Source: Alphaproteobacteria bacterium | Lineage (GTDB): Bacteria; Pseudomonadota; Alphaproteobacteria; Rhodobacterales; Rhodobacteraceae | DNA: 64,000 nucleotides | Reading direction: 5' to 3' | NCBI GenBank assembly: GCA_030424865.1 | Contig: JAUHVR010000012.1 | Span: 62,001-126,000, forward strand | Shown: one piece after another, positions 25,247 to 34,684 of the stretch | Position numbering within the stretch: the stretch's first letter is position 1 | Layout: each line of letters opens with the position of its first letter | Notes under the pieces: generated by a model | Told to the model about the DNA's origin: nothing | What the model saw: the letters and a program-made list of their open reading frames with translations, nothing else | Database searches by the model: none | Made by a program: the position numbers and the translations under genes

Positions 25247-28054
25247 ATGTCCGAAGGTTTTGGCAAGGGTCACCATCTGCATCTGATCGACGGATCGGCC
25301 TTTATCTTCCGGGCCTATCACGCGCTGCCACCCCTGACGCGGAAATCCGACGGGCTGCCCGTGGGCGCGGTCGCGGGCTTCTGCAACATGCTTCACCGCT
25401 ATGTCGAAACCAACACCGGGGCGGACGCGCCGACCCATGTGGCTGTGATCTTTGACTATTCCGGCAAATCCTTTCGCAACGAGATGTATGATCTCTACAA
25501 GGCGAACCGCCCCCCTGCGCCCGAAGATCTGGTGCCGCAGTTCCCGCTGACCCGCGACGCCACCCGCGCCTTCAACATCGCCTGCCACGAAATCGAAGGG
25601 TTCGAGGCTGACGACATCATTGCGACGCTGGCATGCCAGGCGCGCGACGCGGGCGGCCGTGTGACGATCATCAGCTCTGACAAGGACCTGATGCAGTTGG
25701 TCGGCGGCGGGGTCGAGATGCTGGACGCCATGAAGAACCGCCGCATCGATCGGGATGGGGTTATCGAAAAGTTTGGCGTCGGCCCGGAACGGGTGGTTGA
25801 TGTGCAGGCCCTGGCGGGGGATTCCGTAGACAACGTGCCCGGCGCGCCGGGCATCGGCGTAAAGACCGCGGCGCTGCTGATCAACGAATACGGTTCGCTC
25901 GAGGAACTGCTGGACCGTGCCGGCGAGATCAAGCAGCCCAAGCGGCGTCAGACGCTGATCGAAAAGCGGGACCAGATCGAGCTGTCCAAGCGGCTGGTTC
26001 AGCTCGATTGCGACATGACGCTGGATTTCACACTGGAATCGCTTGAGGTCACGCCCCCCGAACCCGATGCACTGCTGGGGTTTCTGGCCGAGATGGAGTT
26101 CCGCACACTGACCAAGCGGATTTCGGACCAGCTGGGCGTCGAGGCGCCGGTGATCGATGATGCGCCGGTGGGTGCCGACGACACCGTTCTGGACGCCCCC
26201 GAAGCGCCGCCGATTGATCCTGAGAAATACGAATGCGTCCGCGACATGGAGGCGCTGCAGCGCTGGATCGACCTGATCCACGAACGCGGCTACGTCGCCG
26301 TCGACACGGAAACCACCGGCCTGAACGAGATGCGCGCCGATCTGGTGGGCATCTCGCTTTGCGTACACGCGGGCGAGGCCTGCTATATCCCGCTGACCCA
26401 CCGCGCGGCGGCCTCGGACGATCTGTTCGGATCAGACGAATTGGCCGAAGGGCAATTGGGGCTGGACGCGGCGCTGGCTGCGCTGAAGCCCGTGCTCGAA
26501 GACCCTGCGGTCATGAAGATCGGCCAGAACATGAAGTACGACGCCAAGATCTTTGCCCGTCTTGGCATCGATGTTGCGCCGATCGACGACACCATGCTGA
26601 TGTCCTATGCCCTGCATGGCGGCATGCATGGCCACGGCATGGACCAGCTGTCAGACCGTTACCTTCAGCACAATCCGATCCCGATCAAAACGCTGTTGGG
26701 GACCGGCAAAAGTCAGATCACCTTTGACCGCGTGCCGATCGACGAGGCGGTGAAATACGCCGCCGAGGATGCCGACATCACCCTGCGCCTGTGGGAGCTG
26801 TTCAAACCGCAACTGCATCGGTCCAAGGTGACCCGCGTCTACGAAGGGTTGGAACGCCCGCTGGTTCCGGTGCTGGCCCAAATGGAGAGGCACGGCATCA
26901 AGGTGGACCGCGACACGCTGAGCCGGATGTCGAACGCCTTTGCCCAGAAAATGGCGGGGCTCGAGGCCGAAATCCACGAAGCCGCTGGCGAAAGCTTCAA
27001 TGTCGGCAGCCCGGCGCAGCTGGGTGAGATCCTGTTCGACAAGATGTCCCTGCCCGGCGGAAAGAAGGGCAAGACCGGCAAGTATTCGACCGGCGCGGAT
27101 GTTCTTGAGGATCTGGCCACCGAACATGACCTGCCCAAGCTGGTGCTCGATTGGCGGCAACTTTCAAAGTTGAAATCGACCTATACCGACGCCCTGCAGG
27201 ACCACGTGAACCCCGAGACCGGGCGCGTGCACACCTCTTATTCGATTGCAGGGGCCAATACCGGGCGGTTGGCGTCGACCGATCCCAACCTGCAAAACAT
27301 TCCCGTCCGTAGCGAAGAGGGCCGTCGTATCCGCGAAGCCTTTATCGCGGAACCCGGCAACGTCTTGGTCAGCCTCGACTATTCGCAGATCGAACTGCGT
27401 ATTCTGGCCCATATCGCCGGGATCGATACGCTGAAGCAGGCCTTCCGTGACGGGTTGGACATTCATGCCATGACGGCCTCGGAAATGTTCAATGTCCCGC
27501 TCGAGGACATGACCCCGGATGTCCGCCGTCAGGCCAAGGCGATCAACTTTGGCGTCATCTACGGCATCTCGGGCTTTGGCCTGGCCCGCAACCTGCGCAT
27601 CCCGCGGGCCGAGGCTCAGGGCTTCATCGACCGCTACTTTGAACGCTTCCCCGGCATCCGCGCCTACATGGATGACACCGTGGCATTTGCCCGCGAACAT
27701 GGCCGCGTCGAAACCCTGTTTGGCCGCCGTATCCACACGCCCGAGATTGCCGCCAAGGGCCCCAAGGCCGGGTTCGCCAAGCGCGCCGCCATCAATGCGC
27801 CGATCCAGGGCACGGCGGCCGATATCATTCGCCGCGCGATGATCCGCATGCCTGCCGCCATTGCGGACCTGCCGGCCAAGATGCTTCTGCAGGTCCACGA
27901 CGAACTGTTGTTCGAAGTGGCCGAAGACAGCGTTGACACCCTGATTGCCACAGCGCGCGAGGTCATGGAGGCGGCGGCTGATCCTGTTGTCCATCTCGAT
28001 GTGCCGCTGATTGTCGACGCAGGCCAGGGCGCGCATTGGGCCGAGGCACACTAG
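25247..28054 (+). CDS. polA: DNA polymerase I
   Basis: 935 residues with all three parts: 5' nuclease (about 10-300; LIDGSAFIFRAYHA, GVGVKTAALL-like helix-hairpin-helix), a 3'-5' exonuclease with the metal ligands still present (VDTETTG, Asp353/Glu355), and the polymerase domain with motif A SLDYSQIELR (Asp711), motif B RRQAKAINFGVIYG and motif C VHDE (Asp885). So proofreading seems intact, unlike in some bacteria. Start ATG 25247. Acts in Okazaki fragment processing and repair. Confidence 0.96.
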   Translation: MSEGFGKGHHLHLIDGSAFIFRAYHALPPLTRKSDGLPVGAVAGFCNMLHRYVETNTGADAPTHVAVIFDYSGKSFRNEMYDLYKANRPPAPEDLVPQFPLTRDATRAFNIACHEIEGFEADDIIATLACQARDAGGRVTIISSDKDLMQLVGGGVEMLDAMKNRRIDRDGVIEKFGVGPERVVDVQALAGDSVDNVPGAPGIGVKTAALLINEYGSLEELLDRAGEIKQPKRRQTLIEKRDQIELSKRLVQLDCDMTLDFTLESLEVTPPEPDALLGFLAEMEFRTLTKRISDQLGVEAPVIDDAPVGADDTVLDAPEAPPIDPEKYECVRDMEALQRWIDLIHERGYVAVDTETTGLNEMRADLVGISLCVHAGEACYIPLTHRAAASDDLFGSDELAEGQLGLDAALAALKPVLEDPAVMKIGQNMKYDAKIFARLGIDVAPIDDTMLMSYALHGGMHGHGMDQLSDRYLQHNPIPIKTLLGTGKSQITFDRVPIDEAVKYAAEDADITLRLWELFKPQLHRSKVTRVYEGLERPLVPVLAQMERHGIKVDRDTLSRMSNAFAQKMAGLEAEIHEAAGESFNVGSPAQLGEILFDKMSLPGGKKGKTGKYSTGADVLEDLATEHDLPKLVLDWRQLSKLKSTYTDALQDHVNPETGRVHTSYSIAGANTGRLASTDPNLQNIPVRSEEGRRIREAFIAEPGNVLVSLDYSQIELRILAHIAGIDTLKQAFRDGLDIHAMTASEMFNVPLEDMTPDVRRQAKAINFGVIYGISGFGLARNLRIPRAEAQGFIDRYFERFPGIRAYMDDTVAFAREHGRVETLFGRRIHTPEIAAKGPKAGFAKRAAINAPIQGTAADIIRRAMIRMPAAIADLPAKMLLQVHDELLFEVAEDSVDTLIATAREVMEAAADPVVHLDVPLIVDAGQGAHWAEAH

Positions 28055-28057
28055 CGG

Positions 28058-28636
28058 ATGGGCCGTGCGGCAGAAAACGCGCCCAGGGTCGAGGTCAAAT
28101 CCCGCACGGATCTGCGATCCTGGTTGTCTGAAAACCATGCCGCCGGGGTGTCCATATGGCTGATCACCTGGAAAAAGCCTTCGCCGCATTACCTTAGCTA
28201 TGACGATCTGATCTCTGAACTTTTGTGCTGGGGGTGGATCGACAGTCAGACCCGCAGGGTTGATGACGCCCGTACCTCGGTTCTGATCGCGCCTCGCAAT
28301 CCAAAATCCGCCTGGTCCGCCATCAACAAACGCAAGGTCGAAGAGCTGCGTGCCTCTGGTGAGATGACCGAGGCCGGCGAAGCCCTGATCACAACGGCGA
28401 TCGAGAACGGCATGTGGAGTTTTCTTGACGATGTCGAACGGCTGGAAGTGCCCGACGATCTGGCGCAGGCCTTGGGTCCGCTTCGCCAGGTTTGGGAAGA
28501 CTATCCAAGGTCCATTAAACGCGGGGCGCTGGAGTGGATCAAGACCGCCAAGACGGACCCCACCCGATCGAAGCGGATCGCGGATGTGGTCGCTTCGGCC
28601 AAAGAGGGGCTGCGTCCCAGCCCCTTTCGGCGCTAA
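28058..28636 (+). CDS. YdeI/OmpD-associated family protein
   Basis: 192 residues. LRSWLSENHAAGVSIWLI, LLCWGWIDSQTRRVDD and AWSAINKRKVEEL mark the YdeI-like family (linked in E. coli to peptide and stress resistance). Starts three bases after polA stops, so probably co-transcribed. C-terminal YPRSIKRGALEWIKTAKT is the family's last motif. Biochemical role unknown. Confidence 0.85.
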   Translation: MGRAAENAPRVEVKSRTDLRSWLSENHAAGVSIWLITWKKPSPHYLSYDDLISELLCWGWIDSQTRRVDDARTSVLIAPRNPKSAWSAINKRKVEELRASGEMTEAGEALITTAIENGMWSFLDDVERLEVPDDLAQALGPLRQVWEDYPRSIKRGALEWIKTAKTDPTRSKRIADVVASAKEGLRPSPFRR

Positions 28637-28643
28637 GGCATCG

Positions 28644-29747
28644 TCACCGCACCACGAACTCGGCGTGCAAGGCGCCTGCAGCCTTGATGCTTTTCAGGAT
28701 ATCGATCATGTCGCGCGGCGCGACCCCAAGGGCGTTCAGCCCGGCGACGACCTCGGACAGCGACGTGCCTTCGGGCACCTCTGCCAGGCCGATGCCCTCC
28801 TCTTCCTCGATGGCCGCGTTGGTACGGGGAACAATCACGGTTTCACCCTCGCTGAAGGGATTGGGCTGAATGGCCAGCGGCGTTTCCTCGATGCGCAAAG
28901 TCAGGTTGCCCTGCGACACGGCAACCCGCGAGATACGCACATCTTCACCCATGACAATGGTGCCGGACCGTTGATCGACCACCACCCGTGCCCGCCGTTC
29001 CGGCGCGATGCCGACGTTTTCGATCCGCGCAATGGCATGGGCCGGCGATCGAGCACCCGTCGCCGCCAGATCGACAATGACTGTGCCTGAATCCTGCATT
29101 GCAGCGGCCCGACGGCCGAAGACTTCGTTCAAACCGCGTTCGATCCGCGCGGCAGTTGTGAAATCGGGCTCGCGCAACGCCAATCGCAGAACCTCGAGTG
29201 AATTCAGGTCAAAGGCCACCTCACGCTCGACCCGCGCGCCCGAGGGAACAACGCCAGAGGTTGGAACCCCCTGGACGACCTTTGCGCCATCGCCTTCAGC
29301 CTCTGCCCCTCCGGCGATGACGGTGCCCTGTGCGACGGCGTATATTTGGCCGTCCGCCGCGTTCAACGGCGTCATGATCAATGTCCCGCCCAACAGGCTT
29401 TTTGCGTCCCCGATCGCCGAAACGGTCACGTCGATCTGTCCCCCCGCGCGCGCAAATGGCGGCAGCGACGCGGTCACGAAAACTGCAGCGACGTTCTTGG
29501 GCCGAAACTGTTCGCCCGTCACGTTCACGCCCAACCGTTCCAGAATATTGGCCATGATCTCTTCGGTGTAGGGGGCGTTGCGGATGCCGTCTCCTGTGCC
29601 GTTCAGACCAACCACCAGGCCATATCCCACCAGATCGTTGCCACGGACGCCGCCGAACTCTACCAGGTCCTTGATGCGGACGGTTTGCGCGGATGCCGCG
29701 CTGATCACGCCGCAAAGTGTGGCCAATACTACGAAAATTCTGATCAT
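28644..29747 (-). CDS. flgI: Flagellar P-ring protein FlgI
   Basis: 367 residues with a Sec signal peptide (cleavage after ASA near residue 20). VRIKDLVEFGGVRGNDLVGYG and GTGDGIRN are the typical N-terminal motifs; the protein assembles in the periplasm around the rod. Last gene of motB-flgE-flgK-flgL-flgI; its start overlaps the flgL stop by four bases. Confidence 0.95.
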   Translation of the reverse strand: MIRIFVVLATLCGVISAASAQTVRIKDLVEFGGVRGNDLVGYGLVVGLNGTGDGIRNAPYTEEIMANILERLGVNVTGEQFRPKNVAAVFVTASLPPFARAGGQIDVTVSAIGDAKSLLGGTLIMTPLNAADGQIYAVAQGTVIAGGAEAEGDGAKVVQGVPTSGVVPSGARVEREVAFDLNSLEVLRLALREPDFTTAARIERGLNEVFGRRAAAMQDSGTVIVDLAATGARSPAHAIARIENVGIAPERRARVVVDQRSGTIVMGEDVRISRVAVSQGNLTLRIEETPLAIQPNPFSEGETVIVPRTNAAIEEEEGIGLAEVPEGTSLSEVVAGLNALGVAPRDMIDILKSIKAAGALHAEFVVR

Positions 29748-30745
29748 CTGATGTAATCCGCCAGGGAAAGACGCGAGAGACGAGCCGTGACGGCGTAGAT
29801 GCTTTCCAATTGAAATTGCGTTTGCTCCAGGGCCGTGGCCGCTGCGAATGAATCAACCTCGACCAGGCGCGTCCTTGCCATTTGCAAAGCCGTGGTCTGG
29901 CTTTCGACCTCGGACAGGGTCTGCGCGATGCGCCCTTCCTGGGCGCCCAGCTGGGATTGTGCTTCGGTCAGCGAGGCACTCGCCGCCAAAAGCCCGTTGC
30001 CAGAGCTGTCCATCAAAGCGTTCTGCGTGCCGACCGACAGTCCAAGCGAGTCATCGACCGCCAGGGCAGCCCGCGCCAGGTTTTTCAACACGTCGCGAAA
30101 CAGCTCATCATCTGCCCGCAGATCAAAGGTCACGGTCGTAGATTCGCTGATCCGAAGCGGCGCCAGATCATCTGTCGACCCCAGGTATCCCGTTGTCTCG
30201 AAACCACCGCCGGCGCCGAACCAGGCATCCAGCACCGCGTCGACATCTGCGGCCGTGACGGATCCTGCAACCGCGGCCGACAGATCAGACAGCATCACGT
30301 TTCCTTCGTTCAGCGCTGCGCCTTTGGTTTCGGTCCCGGCAAACAATGCGCGCCCGGCCACCCGGCTGTTCAAACCGCTGACGGTCGACTGAAAGATCTG
30401 GCCAGCCGCCTCACCCAGGGCGCGCAACGAATCCGCGTTGCTGCGCATGTGGGTGGCCAGCATGTTTGTGGCCAGTTCTGTCGTATCCGTGCGGGCCTGA
30501 TCGACAACGCGTTGCATCGTTCCTGCCGTCAGTTGCGCTTCGCGGGTAACCGTCTTGTAACTGCCCAGCGCACCAAGTGACGTTTCGATGGAAAGAAGCG
30601 CGCCAAGATCCCCGGACAGATGTTGCGGCAGATCCGAAGCGATGCCCGTGGTCACCTCTTCGGCGTGGACCTGGATATCACCCTTGATTTGCGCCTGTCG
30701 GGTGCGAAGCACCATGTCCAGCGCCATATCGCCTACGGAAATCAT
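29744..30745 (-). CDS. flgL: Flagellar hook-filament junction protein FlgL
   Basis: 333 residues of the flagellin-like superfamily, with coiled terminal regions: QAQIKGDIQVHAEEVTTG at the N-terminus and FQLESIYAVTARLSRLSL at the C-terminus. Second hook-filament junction protein, next to flgK. Start ATG 30745 with AAGGGGGA upstream; 13 bases after the flgK stop. Confidence 0.85.
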   Translation of the reverse strand: MISVGDMALDMVLRTRQAQIKGDIQVHAEEVTTGIASDLPQHLSGDLGALLSIETSLGALGSYKTVTREAQLTAGTMQRVVDQARTDTTELATNMLATHMRSNADSLRALGEAAGQIFQSTVSGLNSRVAGRALFAGTETKGAALNEGNVMLSDLSAAVAGSVTAADVDAVLDAWFGAGGGFETTGYLGSTDDLAPLRISESTTVTFDLRADDELFRDVLKNLARAALAVDDSLGLSVGTQNALMDSSGNGLLAASASLTEAQSQLGAQEGRIAQTLSEVESQTTALQMARTRLVEVDSFAAATALEQTQFQLESIYAVTARLSRLSLADYIR

Positions 30746-30758
30746 GAAGTGTCCCCCT

Positions 30759-32204
30759 TTAGATCGCCAGCAACCGTTGCAACATCTCGTCGACAACGGT
30801 GATGACGCGTGCATTCGCGGCGTAGTTTTGTTCGATCAAAAGCAGGCTTTGCAGCTCGGCGTCGGTGTCGACCCCCTCTGCCAGTTCAAGCTCAAGCAGC
30901 GCGGCGCGGCGGCTTTCGGCGACGCCCAGATCGGTTTCCGCGCTCAGCCGGGTGACCGAGACCTGAGAGAGCAGTCCATGCGCCAAATCCGACAGACGAT
31001 GATCACCCGCGGGAAGCGTCGGGGAAACAGCGGGAGAAAGACCTGTCAACGCGCTTTGGATCTGGCCGACCAGCGTCGAATCCCCCGAAGGCCCGGGCGC
31101 GGCGGCGCCCAGACCATCGCGCCATTTCCAGAGCGTTGCCGAACCCGGCGCGACTTCGCTGTTCAACGAAAGCCGCCCTGACAACCCCAGCTCGTCCGCC
31201 GCGTCAACCAACGCCCCGGCATCGGTGAACAATCCGGCGTCCGTGGCGGCCAGCGTGGTATCCGGACCGCCCGGTCCAAAACGCGCCGCAAGTTCGACTG
31301 CGATCGCGTCCAGCGACTCTTGCAGCGCCGGCGCCACGCTGTCGCGCACTTCGAAATGCGCACCCAGTGAGCCGCCTGAGAAGGGACCATTGTCAACCGC
31401 GCCATAGCTGACGCCATTGATCTGAAGCTCCGACAATCCTGCGCCCAGGGTCAGGTTGGGCTGCATCGCGTTCACCGGCGAAAAACTCACCTCGACGGGC
31501 AGACCATCCAGCAGCGTCGCCCCCTGATGGGTGAACAGGGCAACAGCGCCGCGGTCCCGCGGGACCACGAGCAAAGGCACAATGTCCGAGATGTTGTCGA
31601 TCTGGACCTGCCGTTGATCTTCCAGGGCCGAGGTATCCTGCCCCGCCATCGAAGCCACCAGAATTTGTTCGTTGATCCCGTGGATCACCTGCACCCCGGC
31701 GTTCAGGGCGTCCACTTCACGGGCAATTGCGGCGTCGGCGCTCTTGCGCGCTTGTTGCACGCCGTCAGACAGGCTGTTGAAAGACTGAACCAGATCCTGC
31801 GCCGCATCTGCGACAGCCATCAGGCGGATCTGCGACGAAGGATCAGCCGCGGCGCTGATCAGCGCGCTGTCAAAGTTCGACAGTGCCGTGCTGAGGGTAT
31901 CGCCGGTCAGCGCATCGCCAAAGAGGCGCTCAATGTCCGAGGCAAAGGACAAAAGAGTATTGGCGTGGCCCGCGTCGGCCCCGGCCGCGCGGCGGTCGGC
32001 GATCAATAGCGGATTGGACCAGCGCACGGTGCCGTCCATCATCACGCCACCGTGGTCCGACACCGAGTTTGCGGATACGGCCAACGAGCGCTGCCCGTAC
32101 CCTGGTGTGAGTGCATTCGAGATGTTCGACGACACCAGCGCTGCGGACCGGCTTGCGACCGCAATCCCGCTGATCGCGTTTGACATGGCTCCGTTCAAGC
32201 TCAT
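30759..32204 (-). CDS. flgK: Flagellar hook-associated protein FlgK
   Basis: 481 residues. N-terminal AMSNAISGIAVASRSAALVSSNISNALTPG-type rod/hook helix region (residues ~5-35) and C-terminal ELQSLLLIEQNYAANARVI helix, the two ends that pack in the junction. Shorter than enterobacterial FlgK (about 550), as is common in this group. Between flgE and flgL. Confidence 0.92.
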   Translation of the reverse strand: MSLNGAMSNAISGIAVASRSAALVSSNISNALTPGYGQRSLAVSANSVSDHGGVMMDGTVRWSNPLLIADRRAAGADAGHANTLLSFASDIERLFGDALTGDTLSTALSNFDSALISAAADPSSQIRLMAVADAAQDLVQSFNSLSDGVQQARKSADAAIAREVDALNAGVQVIHGINEQILVASMAGQDTSALEDQRQVQIDNISDIVPLLVVPRDRGAVALFTHQGATLLDGLPVEVSFSPVNAMQPNLTLGAGLSELQINGVSYGAVDNGPFSGGSLGAHFEVRDSVAPALQESLDAIAVELAARFGPGGPDTTLAATDAGLFTDAGALVDAADELGLSGRLSLNSEVAPGSATLWKWRDGLGAAAPGPSGDSTLVGQIQSALTGLSPAVSPTLPAGDHRLSDLAHGLLSQVSVTRLSAETDLGVAESRRAALLELELAEGVDTDAELQSLLLIEQNYAANARVITVVDEMLQRLLAI

Positions 32205-32232
32205 CCCCGGCCCCCTTTCACTGGTTTACCGA

Positions 32233-33534
32233 TCAGCGTTTGATGTTGGTGGTTTCCTGCAGCATCTCGTCCACCGTCTGGATGACTTTGGCGTTCGACG
32301 AATAAGCCCGCTGCGTCTGGATCATGTCCGTCAACTCGCTTGCCACATCGGTCGCCGATTCCTCGCGTGCGAAGGACATGACATCACCCGTCGGTCCGTC
32401 GCCGGCATCCCACAGGAAGAAGCTGCCGCTGTCAGGCGAAGGTTTGAAGGTCTGGTTGTCCAGCGAGACCATTCCGTTGGGGTTCGGCAGGTCCACAAGC
32501 GGCACCTTGAAGACGGTCCGCGTGATGCCGGTATCAAAAAGTGCGCGAACAAAGCCACCGGCATCCACCTCGACCGAGGTCATGGTGCCGACGGCGGTGC
32601 CGTTCTTGGTGATGTTGAGCGGCGCAAAGTTCGCGTCGAACTGGGTGATGTTCGAATTGCCGACGGTGCCGATGTTGATCTCGATCGGGCCGGACGCGAC
32701 GTTGACGATAAAGCTGCCGGTTGAAGCATCGTAAGCCCCACCCGACACGGTGGTGACGCTGGCAATGCTGCCCGCCGCCTGCGTTTGTGTGTCATCGAAG
32801 GTCATGGTGTATTCGCCGATCACGGCGCCCAGCGCGGTGTCGGTCAGGGTCATTGCCCATTCATTCGAGTTGCCGGCACCGGGAATGGTCGGCACGAACT
32901 CGATCTCGATGTTGTGCGACTGGCCCAGATTGTCGAAATACTGGACCGAGGTGTTCTGAATTTCACCTGCCGCATCAAAACGGGTCTCTCTCGATGGCAG
33001 GTTGATGCCCAGCGACACCTCTGTCGTCGGTTCGCCAAAGAACTGGTTTCGGTTGATGCGTACCGGTTCCAGCGCATCGCTGGTATCCCGCGCGAAATTG
33101 TCGAATGACCCGTCAGAGTTGGCCGGGAAGCCCATCAGCATAAGCCCGGATTGGGTGCGCAAATACCCGTCGGTGTCCATCCGGAAAGACCCGGTGGTGG
33201 TCAGCAGCATCTGCGGGTTGGTGTCGCCATTTTCGATTTCAGAGGCATTGACCACCGGCAGGAACCCACCGCCGCGAACGGCCAGATCCGTGGCATTGTT
33301 GCTGGACACGAGCGCCCCGCCCTGGTCGACCAGGCGCCGGGTCGAGACCCGAACCCCGCCCGAGGTGTAGCTGGAGGCCCCGTTGGGCGTCGCCACCAGC
33401 GCGTGGAATTCTGTTTCCGCGCGCCGATAGCCATAGGTCGAAGAGTTCGCGATGTTGTCGGAAATGGCCGCCAGCCGGCTTGCATTTGCCTGAAGCCCGG
33501 CCACCCCGGCATTGAGCGATGAGGAAATCGTCAT
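32233..33534 (-). CDS. flgE: Flagellar hook protein FlgE
   Basis: 433 residues. N-terminus SSLNAGVAGLQANASRLAAI followed by DNIANSSTYGYRRAETEF is the flagellar rod/hook signature; GGVRVSTRRLVDQGG and the C-terminal TDMIQTQRAYSSNAKVIQT helix complete the hook fold. Start ATG 33534 (AAGG upstream); an open frame extends 18 codons further without a site. Polymerises into the external hook. Confidence 0.94.
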   Translation of the reverse strand: MTISSSLNAGVAGLQANASRLAAISDNIANSSTYGYRRAETEFHALVATPNGASSYTSGGVRVSTRRLVDQGGALVSSNNATDLAVRGGGFLPVVNASEIENGDTNPQMLLTTTGSFRMDTDGYLRTQSGLMLMGFPANSDGSFDNFARDTSDALEPVRINRNQFFGEPTTEVSLGINLPSRETRFDAAGEIQNTSVQYFDNLGQSHNIEIEFVPTIPGAGNSNEWAMTLTDTALGAVIGEYTMTFDDTQTQAAGSIASVTTVSGGAYDASTGSFIVNVASGPIEINIGTVGNSNITQFDANFAPLNITKNGTAVGTMTSVEVDAGGFVRALFDTGITRTVFKVPLVDLPNPNGMVSLDNQTFKPSPDSGSFFLWDAGDGPTGDVMSFAREESATDVASELTDMIQTQRAYSSNAKVIQTVDEMLQETTNIKR

Positions 33535-33621
33535 GGACACGCCTTTCTGCTGTATCAACTGATGTTGACACCGACAGATACGGCCCATGATTTAAGGGCA
33601 GGCTAACATATAAAATTCGCC

Positions 33622-34479
33622 CTATGTTCCGGAAGCCCGAAGAAAGATGATCTCGAGCCTGTTGTTGCGCACGTGCAGCCGATTTTCACTGACAGGTTCC
33701 CTGTCGGCATGGCTGGTCACCCGGTTGAACCGATCGGCTGACAGGCCCTCATCCTCAAGAACATCCCGCATGACCTGTCCGCGTTCGGCGGCGCTGTCCC
33801 AAACCCGGTTCTCGGCCACGACCACGGGCTGGGACCGCACGTGGGATTCAATCGCCAGATCATTCGACACGATCCTCGCGGCCTCGGCAATGGCGCCCGC
33901 AAGTCCGCGCAAGACCGTCGTGGGTTCATTCTGATCGGTAAAGAGCCGACGTTCAGGCAGATCAAACAGTTCGATCACAAGCCCTTCATCCGTCAGTCGG
34001 GTCACGACGTGGCGCATCTGGTCGTCATCCAGCATGTTTTCGCCGCCGCGGCCCATCAAAAGGGATTCGACCGTTTCGAAGGCCTTGTTCTCTTCGGCCT
34101 GTTCTTCGTCGTCATCGCCGTTGACGACCTGTTGCGGGACACCACCTGATGACGACCGAAGCGCCGTCGGCCGCAGACTGGTCGCGCCGGTCCCGACCCG
34201 CGGCAAGGTGTTTTCCGCAAAGACGGAACTGCCGCCCAGCGCCCCGTCACCGCCACCGGACACCCGGTTGATCGGGATCGTCGGGCTGAAATAATCAGCG
34301 ATCCCCTTGCGTTGTTTTTCCGTTGTCGCGTTCAGCAGCCACATCAACATGAAGAATGCCATCATCGCGGTCACGAAATCGGCATACGCCACCTTCCATG
34401 CGCCGCCGTGGTGACCATCACCACCGACCACCTTCTTCCGTTTGATGATGACCGGCGCCGCGTTGCCGCCAGCACTCAT
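33622..34479 (-). CDS. motB: Flagellar motor stator protein MotB
   Basis: 285 residues. One transmembrane helix near residues 28-48 with the ion-channel aspartate in YADFVTAMMAFFMLMWLL, a long linker containing an acidic patch (DDDEEQAEEN), and an OmpA-like peptidoglycan-binding region at the C-terminus (about 160-285). Start ATG 34479 follows AAGG by eight bases; GTG 34488 is also open. First gene of the flagellar operon; motA is not in the window. Confidence 0.88.
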   Translation of the reverse strand: MSAGGNAAPVIIKRKKVVGGDGHHGGAWKVAYADFVTAMMAFFMLMWLLNATTEKQRKGIADYFSPTIPINRVSGGGDGALGGSSVFAENTLPRVGTGATSLRPTALRSSSGGVPQQVVNGDDDEEQAEENKAFETVESLLMGRGGENMLDDDQMRHVVTRLTDEGLVIELFDLPERRLFTDQNEPTTVLRGLAGAIAEAARIVSNDLAIESHVRSQPVVVAENRVWDSAAERGQVMRDVLEDEGLSADRFNRVTSHADREPVSENRLHVRNNRLEIIFLRASGT

Positions 34480-34684
34480 CCCATCCACCTTTCACCCCAC
34501 GCAAAAGGGCTTATCGGTCAGAGGTTTCGGACGGGTTAAACATTCAATTGAACAGGAAATTGGCAACAGCCTAATACGCGTGCCGAATTTCACACAAAAC
34601 TGCCACTGCGGCGACCGTGTCATAGACTTGTCGTGCGTTGTGACGTAGCTACTTCTGGAACAAGCCGTTTTACAGGACGAAACA